DNA of 16,956 nt from an uncultured Kiritimatiellota bacterium (GTDB lineage Bacteria > Verrucomicrobiota > Kiritimatiellia > RFP12 > UBA1067). Location of the stretch: NCBI GenBank assembly GCA_934675625.1, contig CAKURH010000082.1:1-16956 (forward strand), given 5' to 3'. Below, in pieces: positions 6,502 through 12,528 of this stretch. Both the position numbers and the translations under genes were made by a program. Numbering within the stretch: position 1 is the stretch's first letter; the number at the start of each line of letters is the position of its first letter. The notes under the pieces are model-generated. The model saw nothing but the letters and a program-made list of their open reading frames with translations. It was not told where the DNA came from and ran no database searches.

Positions 6502-7909
6502 GGGAACCTGCCCGGTTAGTCCTGCAAGCGGAGATGCCCGCTTTCCCCTGCAAGCGGGAAATGGCATCCTTTCCGTCCGGCGCGACAATTCCGCCGCGCC
6601 GCAACGAAGAGACGACCTGCGCCTCGCGCTGGAAGCCGCATTGCGCGAGCGCAAGCCGTTCGCGCAGATCAGCCGCGAGACGGGGATCCCCCGATCGACC
6701 GTCAAGCGGGAGGTCTTGGGCCGCCGCGTGGAGTCCACGAAGACCTTCTACGGGCGGAGGTTCAACCCGTGCGCCCGCCGCGACGGGTGCGACGCCGCCG
6801 GGATGTGCGGGCGCCCGGGCTGCGCGCGCAGCTGCGCGAACTGCGGCCTCAGGTGCCGCGAGGGCCTGTGCCCGCGCTTCGAGGAGGAGCGCTGCCCGCG
6901 CCTCGACGCGCCGCCCTACGTCTGCAACGGCTGCCCCGACGAGCAGCGCTGCCGCCTGCGCAAGCAGTACTACCTGCACGGGGCCGCGCACGAGGGCTAC
7001 CGCAGGACGCTCGTGGAGTCGAGGCAGGGGATCAACGCCACCGAGGGCGAGCTCAGGGCCATCAACGAGGTCCTCGTCCCCGCCCTCGCCAGGGGCCAGA
7101 GCGTCCACCACGCGATGGTCTCCGCCCCCTCGTCGTTCGGGATATGCGAGCGCACCGCCTACAACTACGTCAACGGGGGCGTCCTGTCCGTCAAGAGGCA
7201 CAACCTCCCGATGGCCGTGCGCTACAGGAAGCGCAGGGGGACGCCCGTCGCGCACAAGGTCGACCGCCACTGCACGGAGGGCCGCACGTGGGAGGACTAC
7301 CAGGACTTCCTGGCCGAAAACCCCGGCGTGCAGGTCCCGCAGGTCGACACCGTCGAGGGCGGGAGGGGCGACAAGTGCGTCCTCCTGACGGTCGTGTTCC
7401 CGGCGTCGGGCTTCATGGTCGCGCGGCTCATGCCCGGCAAGTGCGCCCAGCACGTCATCGACGCGTTCAACTGGCTGTGGCGGACGCTCGGGGCCGAGAC
7501 GTTCAGGCGGCTGTTCCCGGCCATGCTCAAGGACAACGGCACCGAGTTCTCCAACCCGCTCGCGGTCGAGACGTCGCCCGACGACGGCACGCCGAGGACG
7601 AGGGTGTTCTACACCAGGCCCTACACCGCCACCGACAAGGCGCACGTCGAGCGCAACCACGAGTACATCCGCCGCGTCGTCCTCAAGGGCGAGAGCTTCG
7701 ACGGCCTCACGCAGGGGCAGGTCGACCTCATGATGTCGCACGTCAACAGCTACGTCCGCGCGTCGCTGTCGAAGGGCGACGCCCCCTGCCGCACGCCGTA
7801 CGAGCGCTTCGCCTTCGAACACGGCGAGGACGTCGCGCGGAAGCTCGGCATCGTCCCGATTCCGCTGAAGGAGGTGACGCTCCGCCCGGAGCTCCTTGAA
7901 GTGAAGTAG
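6485..7909 (+). CDS. IS30-family DDE transposase
   Basis: Up to 474 residues. A helix-turn-helix (55-80, QISRETGIPRSTVKRE) is followed by a segment with twelve cysteines (96-156, ending PPYVCNGCPDEQRC), as in a branch of IS30 transposases known from Clostridia and relatives. The catalytic domain has D288 (QVDTVEGG), D350 (LKDNGTEF) and E389 (AHVERNHEYIRR), then the usual IS30 ending with a TPYERF motif. All are intact, so the enzyme should be active on its own ends and on those of copy 1. The true start is unclear: the GTG at 6485 lies inside the terminal repeat and no in-frame ATG occurs before residue 107. An internal non-ATG start or control through the subterminal hairpin is possible. Confidence 0.92.
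   Translation: MGRGDGGTCPVSPASGDARFPLQAGNGILSVRRDNSAAPQRRDDLRLALEAALRERKPFAQISRETGIPRSTVKREVLGRRVESTKTFYGRRFNPCARRDGCDAAGMCGRPGCARSCANCGLRCREGLCPRFEEERCPRLDAPPYVCNGCPDEQRCRLRKQYYLHGAAHEGYRRTLVESRQGINATEGELRAINEVLVPALARGQSVHHAMVSAPSSFGICERTAYNYVNGGVLSVKRHNLPMAVRYRKRRGTPVAHKVDRHCTEGRTWEDYQDFLAENPGVQVPQVDTVEGGRGDKCVLLTVVFPASGFMVARLMPGKCAQHVIDAFNWLWRTLGAETFRRLFPAMLKDNGTEFSNPLAVETSPDDGTPRTRVFYTRPYTATDKAHVERNHEYIRRVVLKGESFDGLTQGQVDLMMSHVNSYVRASLSKGDAPCRTPYERFAFEHGEDVARKLGIVPIPLKEVTLRPELLEVK
6537..6558 (+). promoter_or_regulatory. Subterminal hairpin near the IS30 left end
   Basis: CCCGCTT (6537-6543) pairs with AAGCGGG (6552-6558) around an 8-nt loop. The direct repeat CCTGCAAGCGG at 6521-6531 and 6547-6557 overlaps it. 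The same structure occurs in copy 1 (276-297). It could act as a transposase-binding site or limit translation from outside transcripts. Confidence 0.4.
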
Positions 7910-7923
7910 CCCCGCAGCCACAT

Positions 7924-7939
7924 GGCCCGACCGCGGGCC
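7924..7939 (+). terminator. GC hairpin after the IS30 transposase (weak terminator candidate)
   Basis: GGCCCG pairs with CGGGCC around the loop ACCG, 14 nt after the stop codon at 7909. No T-tract follows, so intrinsic termination is doubtful. Confidence 0.3.
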
Positions 7940-8004
7940 GACGCCAGGGGGATGTCCAGTCAGTACCTCGGAAAGCGAAGACTGTGCATCCTCGCGGACC
8001 TGCC

Positions 8005-8029
8005 ATGCCCGCTTTCCATTGCAAAAGCG
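8005..8029 (+). repeat. Subterminal repeat and hairpin near the IS30 right end
   Basis: The 13-mer ATGCCCGCTTTCC here (8005-8017) also occurs at 6534-6546 near the left end. Here CGCTTT (8010-8015) can pair with AAAGCG (8024-8029). The shared motif at both ends suggests an internal transposase-binding site. Confidence 0.4.
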
Positions 8030-8121
8030 CGCAAAACACGGGAGGATTCGCGCCAAAGGCAGGCGGCCAAAGGCGAAAACGTGTCGCCAGACCCCTGGAA
8101 AAAGCGGTCTTTGCCGACCGT

Positions 8122-8156
8122 CCGTCGCCCCTGCCCACTTACTTTTTCAATCGACA
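8122..8156 (-). repeat. IS30 copy 2 right terminal inverted repeat
   Basis: Exact 35-bp inverted copy of 6467-6501. It also serves as the right boundary of the composite unit that begins at 206. Confidence 0.93.
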
Positions 8157-8169
8157 AGATTGTTGATAG
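8157..8169. repeat. 13-bp direct repeat, right copy (candidate target-site duplication)
   Basis: AGATTGTTGATAG, identical to 193-205 and directly abutting the outer IS30 right end. Confidence 0.75.
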
Positions 8170-8382
8170 CTATGGCGGCTTTGGGCGGGCGAGCTCGTCC
8201 CGGCCATCGCGCGAACTCATGAGTTCTTCGCGCTCGGGAAGAGCGACCACTGCGCAACGCGTGTCGCGGTGCGTGCCGTGCCTAGGGGCGCTCTTCACGT
8301 GCCCGGGCCGTCTCGCCGCCCTCCGCCGCAAGACGAACTTTTTCACCCCCCCTTGCGCGGACGGCAGAACTTTTGACATGAT
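8170..8382. other. Gene-less stretch between the composite element and the ISKra4-like gene
   Basis: No convincing gene is seen; a short open frame on the minus strand lacks a start signal and resembles no family I know. The stretch contains a perfect palindrome, GAACTCATGAGTTC, at 8213-8226. A poly-C run lies near 8345. The first bases continue the original target site next to the 13-bp repeat. The left end of the ISKra4-like element probably lies here but could not be placed. Confidence 0.5.
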
Positions 8383-8407
8383 ATCAATACCTACGGTAGG
8401 TATTGAT
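8373..8407 (+). promoter_or_regulatory. Candidate promoter with a 25-nt palindromic operator
   Basis: TTGACA (8373-8378) is a perfect -35 hexamer; a weak -10-like TAGGTA (8397-8402) follows at 18 nt. A perfect palindrome with 12-nt arms and one central G (8383-8407, left arm ATCAATACCTAC) covers the spacer and the -10. It ends 19 nt before the ATG at 8427. A protein bound there would block RNA polymerase; in RNA the same bases would fold into a strong hairpin just ahead of the ribosome-binding site. Confidence 0.5.
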
Positions 8408-8426
8408 TGCAGACGGGGAGGACGCC

Positions 8427-10025
8427 ATGAAAGACACGGAGGCCCGCATCAGGGAAATCGTCGCGGAGATCGCCGCGATAACGGAGTTCGCCGAAGGCTC
8501 GATCGCCAGCAGCTCGAAGAAGTACAAGGTCAAGGACGGGACGACGAGGCGCGCCAGCCCGCAGTACCGGTTCAAGTCGAAAGGCGCGCGCGGCAAGCAG
8601 GTCTGCAAGTACGTGCCGCCGCACGCCGTCGCACGCGTGAAGAAGCTGATAGCCGACGGGAGGCGCTACAGGAAGCTCGAGGCCGAGTACGCCCGACTCG
8701 TGACGGGGCAGAGCCTGGACGCCCTAAAAAAAGGCAGGCGAAGGCTGACGCTGCCGAGGCCGCGGCTCGTAAGCGCAATGAAGCTCGTCGAGTCCGTCGA
8801 GCGGATGGACGCGAAGTCGCGCCGCGGGGAGATGCCGCGCTTCGACGAGAGGCTGGCGGACGCGGCCTCGAAGGACATGGCCGCGTACATGGGCGAGGCC
8901 ATGTCGTCGCTCTCCCTCAGGCCCGATGCGCCCGGCGTCCACAGCATGCGCACGAAGCAGGTGCTCACGCGCTTCGGGTGGTGCGAGGTCCGCCACCCAT
9001 ACCGCGTCGGCGGCCCGGAGGCGTGCGACGTCCTGCGCGCCTTCGGCGTGGAGCGGAAGATGACGCCCTTCGCGTCGTCCGTCGCCACGAGGCTCGCGGT
9101 CACGTCGGGGTCCTTCAGGGAGGCCGCCGGCACGCTCGCGCTGCTGGGGTGCGGGAGGGTGTCCGCCTCGAAGCTGCGCGACGAGACGCTGCGCGTCGGG
9201 GAGTCGGAGCTGGAGGCGTCGCGCAGTCCGGGGAAGGACGTCCGGCAGTACTCCGACGCAAGACTGCGGACGCCCGAGGGCGCGCACCGCGTCCCGCGGA
9301 CGCTCGTCGTGATGTCCGACGGGACGAACCCTCCCTGCACGAAGGCCGACACGGCCGGCGTCAGGGGAAAGGACTCGGGGCAGGCCAAGTCGCGGCAGCT
9401 GCGCGTGGTGTGCGCATGCGAACACTTCAACGCAACGGACAGGGGCGTGCCGATCCCGGTCGAGGGATCGTTCTCGTACGCGGTCACCGACAAGGGCGTC
9501 GGCGAGCTCACGAGCCTCATCCGCGAACACGCCGTGTCGAGGGGCTCGGGGACCGCGCCGCGCGTGCAGTGCGTCGCGGACGGGGAGGAGGCGCTCGAGA
9601 AGGCCATGCGCGACGCGCTGCCGTTCGCGCAGTTCACGAACGACTTCATGCACGCGTCGGGATACATGAGCGCCTGCTGCGAAAAGCTGGGGATCCCCGA
9701 CGCGGCCGGGGAATACAGGACGTGCCGCGCCGTCATGCTCCGCCACGGCGCGGGCTCGGCCGTGGACAGGATAAGGCGGCTCTACCCCAGGGAGCTGGAG
9801 GCGTCGAAGGAGGCGCGCGACGCGCTCTGCTACCTCGACAGGCGCCGCGACAACATGCGCTACGGATGGCTCAGGAGGAACGGCTACTACATATCGTCAT
9901 GCCACGTCGAGGCCGCCGCGAGGATACTCGTCGCAAGAAGGTGCAAGCAGGCCGGAATGCACTGGCGCATCCACAACGCCGCATGCGTCTGCGCCATCAT
10001 CGCACGGCTCAGGAGCGCGGCGTGA
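8427..10025 (+). CDS. ISKra4-like transposase with a DUF6788-like N-terminal domain
   Basis: A 532-residue protein, started at the ATG at 8427 because GGGGAGG (8415-8421) stands 5 nt upstream. The C-terminal two thirds match the ISKra4 group of DDE transposases: D298 in VMSDGT, D385 in VADGEEALE, D407 in NDFMHA (the family's DFYHA), and E495 in the block SSCHVEAAARI, followed by CKQAGMHWRIHNA, where ISKra4 proteins have GAVES..VK..RMK..G.RW. The N-terminal part (about 23-92, GSIASSSKKYKVKDG to KYVPPHAVARVKKLI) resembles the small DUF6788 domain (GSL..R...CGK..C...YVP), but without its cysteines. No clear terminal repeats were found on either side, so the element may be degenerate or its ends cryptic. 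The reading frame is intact. Confidence 0.75.
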   Translation: MKDTEARIREIVAEIAAITEFAEGSIASSSKKYKVKDGTTRRASPQYRFKSKGARGKQVCKYVPPHAVARVKKLIADGRRYRKLEAEYARLVTGQSLDALKKGRRRLTLPRPRLVSAMKLVESVERMDAKSRRGEMPRFDERLADAASKDMAAYMGEAMSSLSLRPDAPGVHSMRTKQVLTRFGWCEVRHPYRVGGPEACDVLRAFGVERKMTPFASSVATRLAVTSGSFREAAGTLALLGCGRVSASKLRDETLRVGESELEASRSPGKDVRQYSDARLRTPEGAHRVPRTLVVMSDGTNPPCTKADTAGVRGKDSGQAKSRQLRVVCACEHFNATDRGVPIPVEGSFSYAVTDKGVGELTSLIREHAVSRGSGTAPRVQCVADGEEALEKAMRDALPFAQFTNDFMHASGYMSACCEKLGIPDAAGEYRTCRAVMLRHGAGSAVDRIRRLYPRELEASKEARDALCYLDRRRDNMRYGWLRRNGYYISSCHVEAAARILVARRCKQAGMHWRIHNAACVCAIIARLRSAA

Positions 10026-10258
10026 GATGCCTCAATTCTTCAACGAATTAAAATCGCACCCTTTTTGAGGTGAAGACAACGCCGATTCGCATGGTTCGTT
10101 GCCTTCGGTTTCCGTGCGGTGTAAAGCCCCCGACGGCCGCACGGCACAAAATTTCCAAACCGGGCGGGCCCTGCGCGTCCGGCGGCGGTGGCATGGGTCT
10201 TGCACACGTGGTGATGTCCGCACGACGCGGGCAACCAAAGCAAAAAAGGAAACACACC
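10026..10258 (+). promoter_or_regulatory. Leader region of the TRAP-eut operon
   Basis: Non-coding stretch between the ISKra4-like transposase and the solute-binding protein gene. It holds a possible stem of 8 bp, CCGTGCGG (10112-10119) with CCGCACGG (10137-10144). An AT-rich patch lies at 10051-10060, and another just after the stem (10145-10163). No confident -35/-10 pair was found. The B12-box expected of an adenosylcobalamin riboswitch is not seen. An AAGGA ribosome-binding site (10246-10250) precedes the ATG at 10259 by 8 nt. Confidence 0.4.
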
Positions 10259-11365
10259 ATGAAACAGATGACCACGCGCGAATTCCTGAAGGGCGCCTGC
10301 CTGGGCGCCGTCGGGATGGCCGCCGCTCCGGCCCTGACCGGATGCGATCCGAAGGAGTCCAAGAGGAGTCCGCTCGACAAGGGCGTGACGATTCCGCAGA
10401 CGATGAAGATGATCAAGTGGCGTTTCCAGACCTACGCCGGCACGGCCCTCGCGCAGCACGTCTGCAAGCCCGCGATCGACGCCTTCAACAAGGTCGCCGG
10501 CAACCGCATGCACATCGACCTCTACTATGCCGACCAGCTCGTGCCGACGTCGGAGCTCTTCGGCGCCCTGGAGTCGGGGACGATCGACGGCGTGCAGTCC
10601 GACGACGACTCGATGTCGTCGGCGGCCGACGTGCGCGTCTTCGGCGGCTACTTCCCGTTCGCCTCGCGCTACTCGCTTGACGTGCCCGTCCTCTTCGCGC
10701 AGTACGGCCTCGACAAGATCTGGGCCGAGTCCTACAAGGAGGCGTCGGGCGGCAAGGTGACGTGGCTCTCCGCCGGCTCGTGGGACCCCTGCCACTTCGC
10801 GACGAAGAAGCCCATCAACAGCCTCGCCGACCTCAAGGGCCTGAAGGTCTACACCTTCCCGACGGCGGGCCGCTTCCTCAAGCAGTTCGGCGTCGTGCCG
10901 GTCACGCTCCCCTACGAGGACGCCGAGATGGCGCTCCGCACGGGCACGCTGGACGGCGTCGCGTGGTCGGGCATCACGGAGGACTACACCGTCGGCTGGG
11001 CCGACGCCTGCAAGTACTTCCTGACGAACTCGCTCTCCGGCGCGTGGATCGGCTCCTACTTCGCGAACACCGACAGCTGGGCGAAGGTCCCCGACGACCT
11101 GAAGACGCTCTTCAAGCTCTCGATGGACTCGTCGCACTACTACCGCCAATACTGGTACTGGGGCGGCGAGGCGGACCTGCGCGTCAACGGCGGCAAGCTG
11201 AAGCTCTGCTCGATCCCCGACGCGGAATGGGCCGAGGTCGAGAAGAAGGCCGTGCCGTTCTGGGAGGAGATCGCCAAGGAATCCCCGCGCGCCAAGGCCG
11301 TCGTCGACGCCTTCCGCAAGTACAACGCCGTCATGGCCAAGGCCGGCAAACCCTACCGCTACTGA
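10259..11365 (+). CDS. TRAP transporter solute-binding lipoprotein (DctP family), predicted amino-alcohol binder
   Basis: A 368-residue DctP/TakP-type binding protein that delivers substrate to a sodium-driven TRAP permease. The N-terminus has a hydrophobic signal and a lipobox, ALTG-C29, so it is probably a lipid-anchored protein; TTREFLKG before it resembles a Tat motif but has only one arginine. The DctP core follows, with the conserved segment DLKGLKVYTFPTAGRFLKQFGV (191-212) and MALRTGTLDG (224-233). In classical DctP proteins, LKGLK is followed by an Arg that clamps the substrate carboxylate; here the place is held by Tyr198. Acidic residues D115-D117 and E241-D242 may suit a cationic ligand. 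It is the first gene of the operon that continues with both permeases and eutBC, only 5 nt before the DctQ gene. Substrate is inferred from context. Confidence 0.9.
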   Translation: MKQMTTREFLKGACLGAVGMAAAPALTGCDPKESKRSPLDKGVTIPQTMKMIKWRFQTYAGTALAQHVCKPAIDAFNKVAGNRMHIDLYYADQLVPTSELFGALESGTIDGVQSDDDSMSSAADVRVFGGYFPFASRYSLDVPVLFAQYGLDKIWAESYKEASGGKVTWLSAGSWDPCHFATKKPINSLADLKGLKVYTFPTAGRFLKQFGVVPVTLPYEDAEMALRTGTLDGVAWSGITEDYTVGWADACKYFLTNSLSGAWIGSYFANTDSWAKVPDDLKTLFKLSMDSSHYYRQYWYWGGEADLRVNGGKLKLCSIPDAEWAEVEKKAVPFWEEIAKESPRAKAVVDAFRKYNAVMAKAGKPYRY

Positions 11366-11370
11366 ACGCC

Positions 11371-12528
11371 ATGAACGCGCTTGCGAAATACGTGCGCGGC
11401 GTCGAGTCCCTCGTCCGGGGGCTCGGCGTCGCCGCGATGTACCTCCTGCTGGCGATCCTGGCGGTGTTGATGTTCCCCGTCTTCGCGCGGGGCAGCGGCA
11501 TCGACACGATCTGGGCGCTGGAGATGGCGCAGTTCGCCGTCGGGGCCTACTACCTGCTCGGCGCGGGCTGGACGCTCCAGCGCGGCGCGCACGTGCGCAT
11601 GGACTTCCTCTACGCGAACTGGAAGCCGCGCACGAAGGCGATCGTCGACGCCGTGACGTCCTTCTTCGTCCTCTTCTACCTCGTCGTGATGCTGCTCGGC
11701 GGCTGGGACAGCTGCGCCTACGCCGTCGTCGCGAAGCAGATCAACCACACGGTCTGGGCCCCGTACATGGCGCCGATCAAGATCGCGATGGAGATCGGCA
11801 TCTTCTTCATGTTCCTGCAGATGACGGCCGAGTTCGTCAAGTCGCTCCTCGCCGCCTGCCGGAAGGAGATCGCCCTGCCCGATCCCGAGGGCGACGAGGA
11901 ACGCCTCTACGGCGGACGCCTCGCGCGCGCGGCCTACGGGAAGAAGATGGCTTTCTGCGCGGCGCTCGGCGCGGTCGGCGCGCTCCTGCTGCTCGTCGGG
12001 ATCCCGCACGTCACGCGCACCGGCGGATTCGGCCTCCTCGCCACGTTGGTCGGCGCGTTCCTCGCGGTCGGCGCGCCCATCCTCGCGGTGCCGCCGACGA
12101 TCCGGCGCTTCCACGACCTCGACATGTCCGGCTGGTGGGCGTTCACGTTCGCCCTCTTCGCCGCGATCCCCGGCTTCGGCGTCTTCGTGACGGTCGGCGC
12201 GGCGGTCCTGCTCGGACAGGACGGCGCGCCCGGCACGACGGGCTTCGGCCCCGACCCGAAGGGACGTGACCTCATCCACGTCTTCGACCCGCGCATCCCG
12301 AAGCCCCCAGCGCCCCTCGCGGACGCGCCAGTCCCGGCCGCGCCGGAGGCCGAGCACGCCTACTGGACGCCCTACCTCGTCTTCGCCGGCGTCGGCCTCG
12401 CCTGCCTCGCGGGCGGCTTCGGCCTCGCGGCCCTTCTCGCCAACCCGACTTGGTTCGTCCTCGGCGCGCTGGTGTTCGTCCTGTCCATCGTCATCCTGAC
12501 AAGAGGTGTCCTATGTATGAATCGCTGA
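11371..12528 (+). CDS. TRAP small permease (DctQ) fused to a DUF805 membrane domain
   Basis: A 385-residue membrane protein. Residues 1-165 are a normal DctQ subunit with four predicted membrane segments (about 18-38, 47-67, 92-112, 135-158) and the family motif RGAHVRMDFL (71-80). After an acidic linker (DPEGDEE) comes a second membrane part with a DUF805 signature: RRFHDLDMSGWW (245-256), a hydrophobic stretch and GFGPDP (291-296). A Pro/Ala-rich linker (310-330) leads to two more membrane segments (about 333-357 and 361-380). Typical DctQ proteins are 160-200 residues, so this is roughly double length. The reading frame runs through both parts without a break. Its end overlaps the start of the DctM gene by 16 nt. 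Confidence 0.88.
   Translation: MNALAKYVRGVESLVRGLGVAAMYLLLAILAVLMFPVFARGSGIDTIWALEMAQFAVGAYYLLGAGWTLQRGAHVRMDFLYANWKPRTKAIVDAVTSFFVLFYLVVMLLGGWDSCAYAVVAKQINHTVWAPYMAPIKIAMEIGIFFMFLQMTAEFVKSLLAACRKEIALPDPEGDEERLYGGRLARAAYGKKMAFCAALGAVGALLLLVGIPHVTRTGGFGLLATLVGAFLAVGAPILAVPPTIRRFHDLDMSGWWAFTFALFAAIPGFGVFVTVGAAVLLGQDGAPGTTGFGPDPKGRDLIHVFDPRIPKPPAPLADAPVPAAPEAEHAYWTPYLVFAGVGLACLAGGFGLAALLANPTWFVLGALVFVLSIVILTRGVLCMNR

Larger units (their letters stand above)
206..8156. mobile_element. Composite IS30-bounded transposon carrying a nuclease/HEPN cargo
   Basis: The unit begins with the intact 35-bp left inverted repeat of IS30 copy 1 and ends with the matching right inverted repeat of IS30 copy 2. 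The two ends are in the inverted orientation a transposase would need to mobilise the whole 7.95-kb segment. A 13-bp direct repeat flanks only these outermost ends. The inner left end of copy 2 (6467) has no matching repeat. Cargo between the IS copies is a two-gene minus-strand operon with much lower GC than the surroundings. An ISL3-family element sits inside at 710-2214 and its arrival or a linked deletion removed the right part of IS30 copy 1. An alternative origin is homologous recombination of a circular IS-plus-cargo molecule into a single resident IS; that would also leave the duplication at the outside. Confidence 0.65.
6467..8156 (+). mobile_element. IS30-family insertion sequence, copy 2, complete
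   Basis: A 1,690-bp element with perfect 35-bp terminal inverted repeats and one transposase gene. Stretch 7910-8156 is non-coding and holds a GC-rich hairpin, a subterminal hairpin and the right terminal repeat. The right flank (8157-8169) matches the left flank of copy 1, not the left flank of this copy, so this element does not look like a simple independent insertion. Confidence 0.93.

Noticed and set aside
6443..8056. 537-codon open frame on the minus strand across IS30 copy 2
   Set aside because: Antisense shadow of the transposase with Ala/Val/Arg-rich, domain-free translation.
206..8169. CRISPR or phage-like repeat array
   Set aside because: Repeats found are IS ends, subterminal motifs and one flanking pair; none are regularly spaced.
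8213..8226. Palindrome GAACTCATGAGTTC as a terminator or attachment site
   Set aside because: No T-tract and no second copy in the window; kept only as a note on the gene-less stretch.
7922..10051. 709-codon plus-strand frame across the ISKra4-like gene
   Set aside because: Out of frame with the recognisable transposase, Arg/Gly-rich, and it crosses the IS30 end and the palindromic promoter.
10026..10258. Adenosylcobalamin riboswitch ahead of the eut operon
   Set aside because: No B12-box-like GCCACTG segment and no multi-stem layout could be found by eye.
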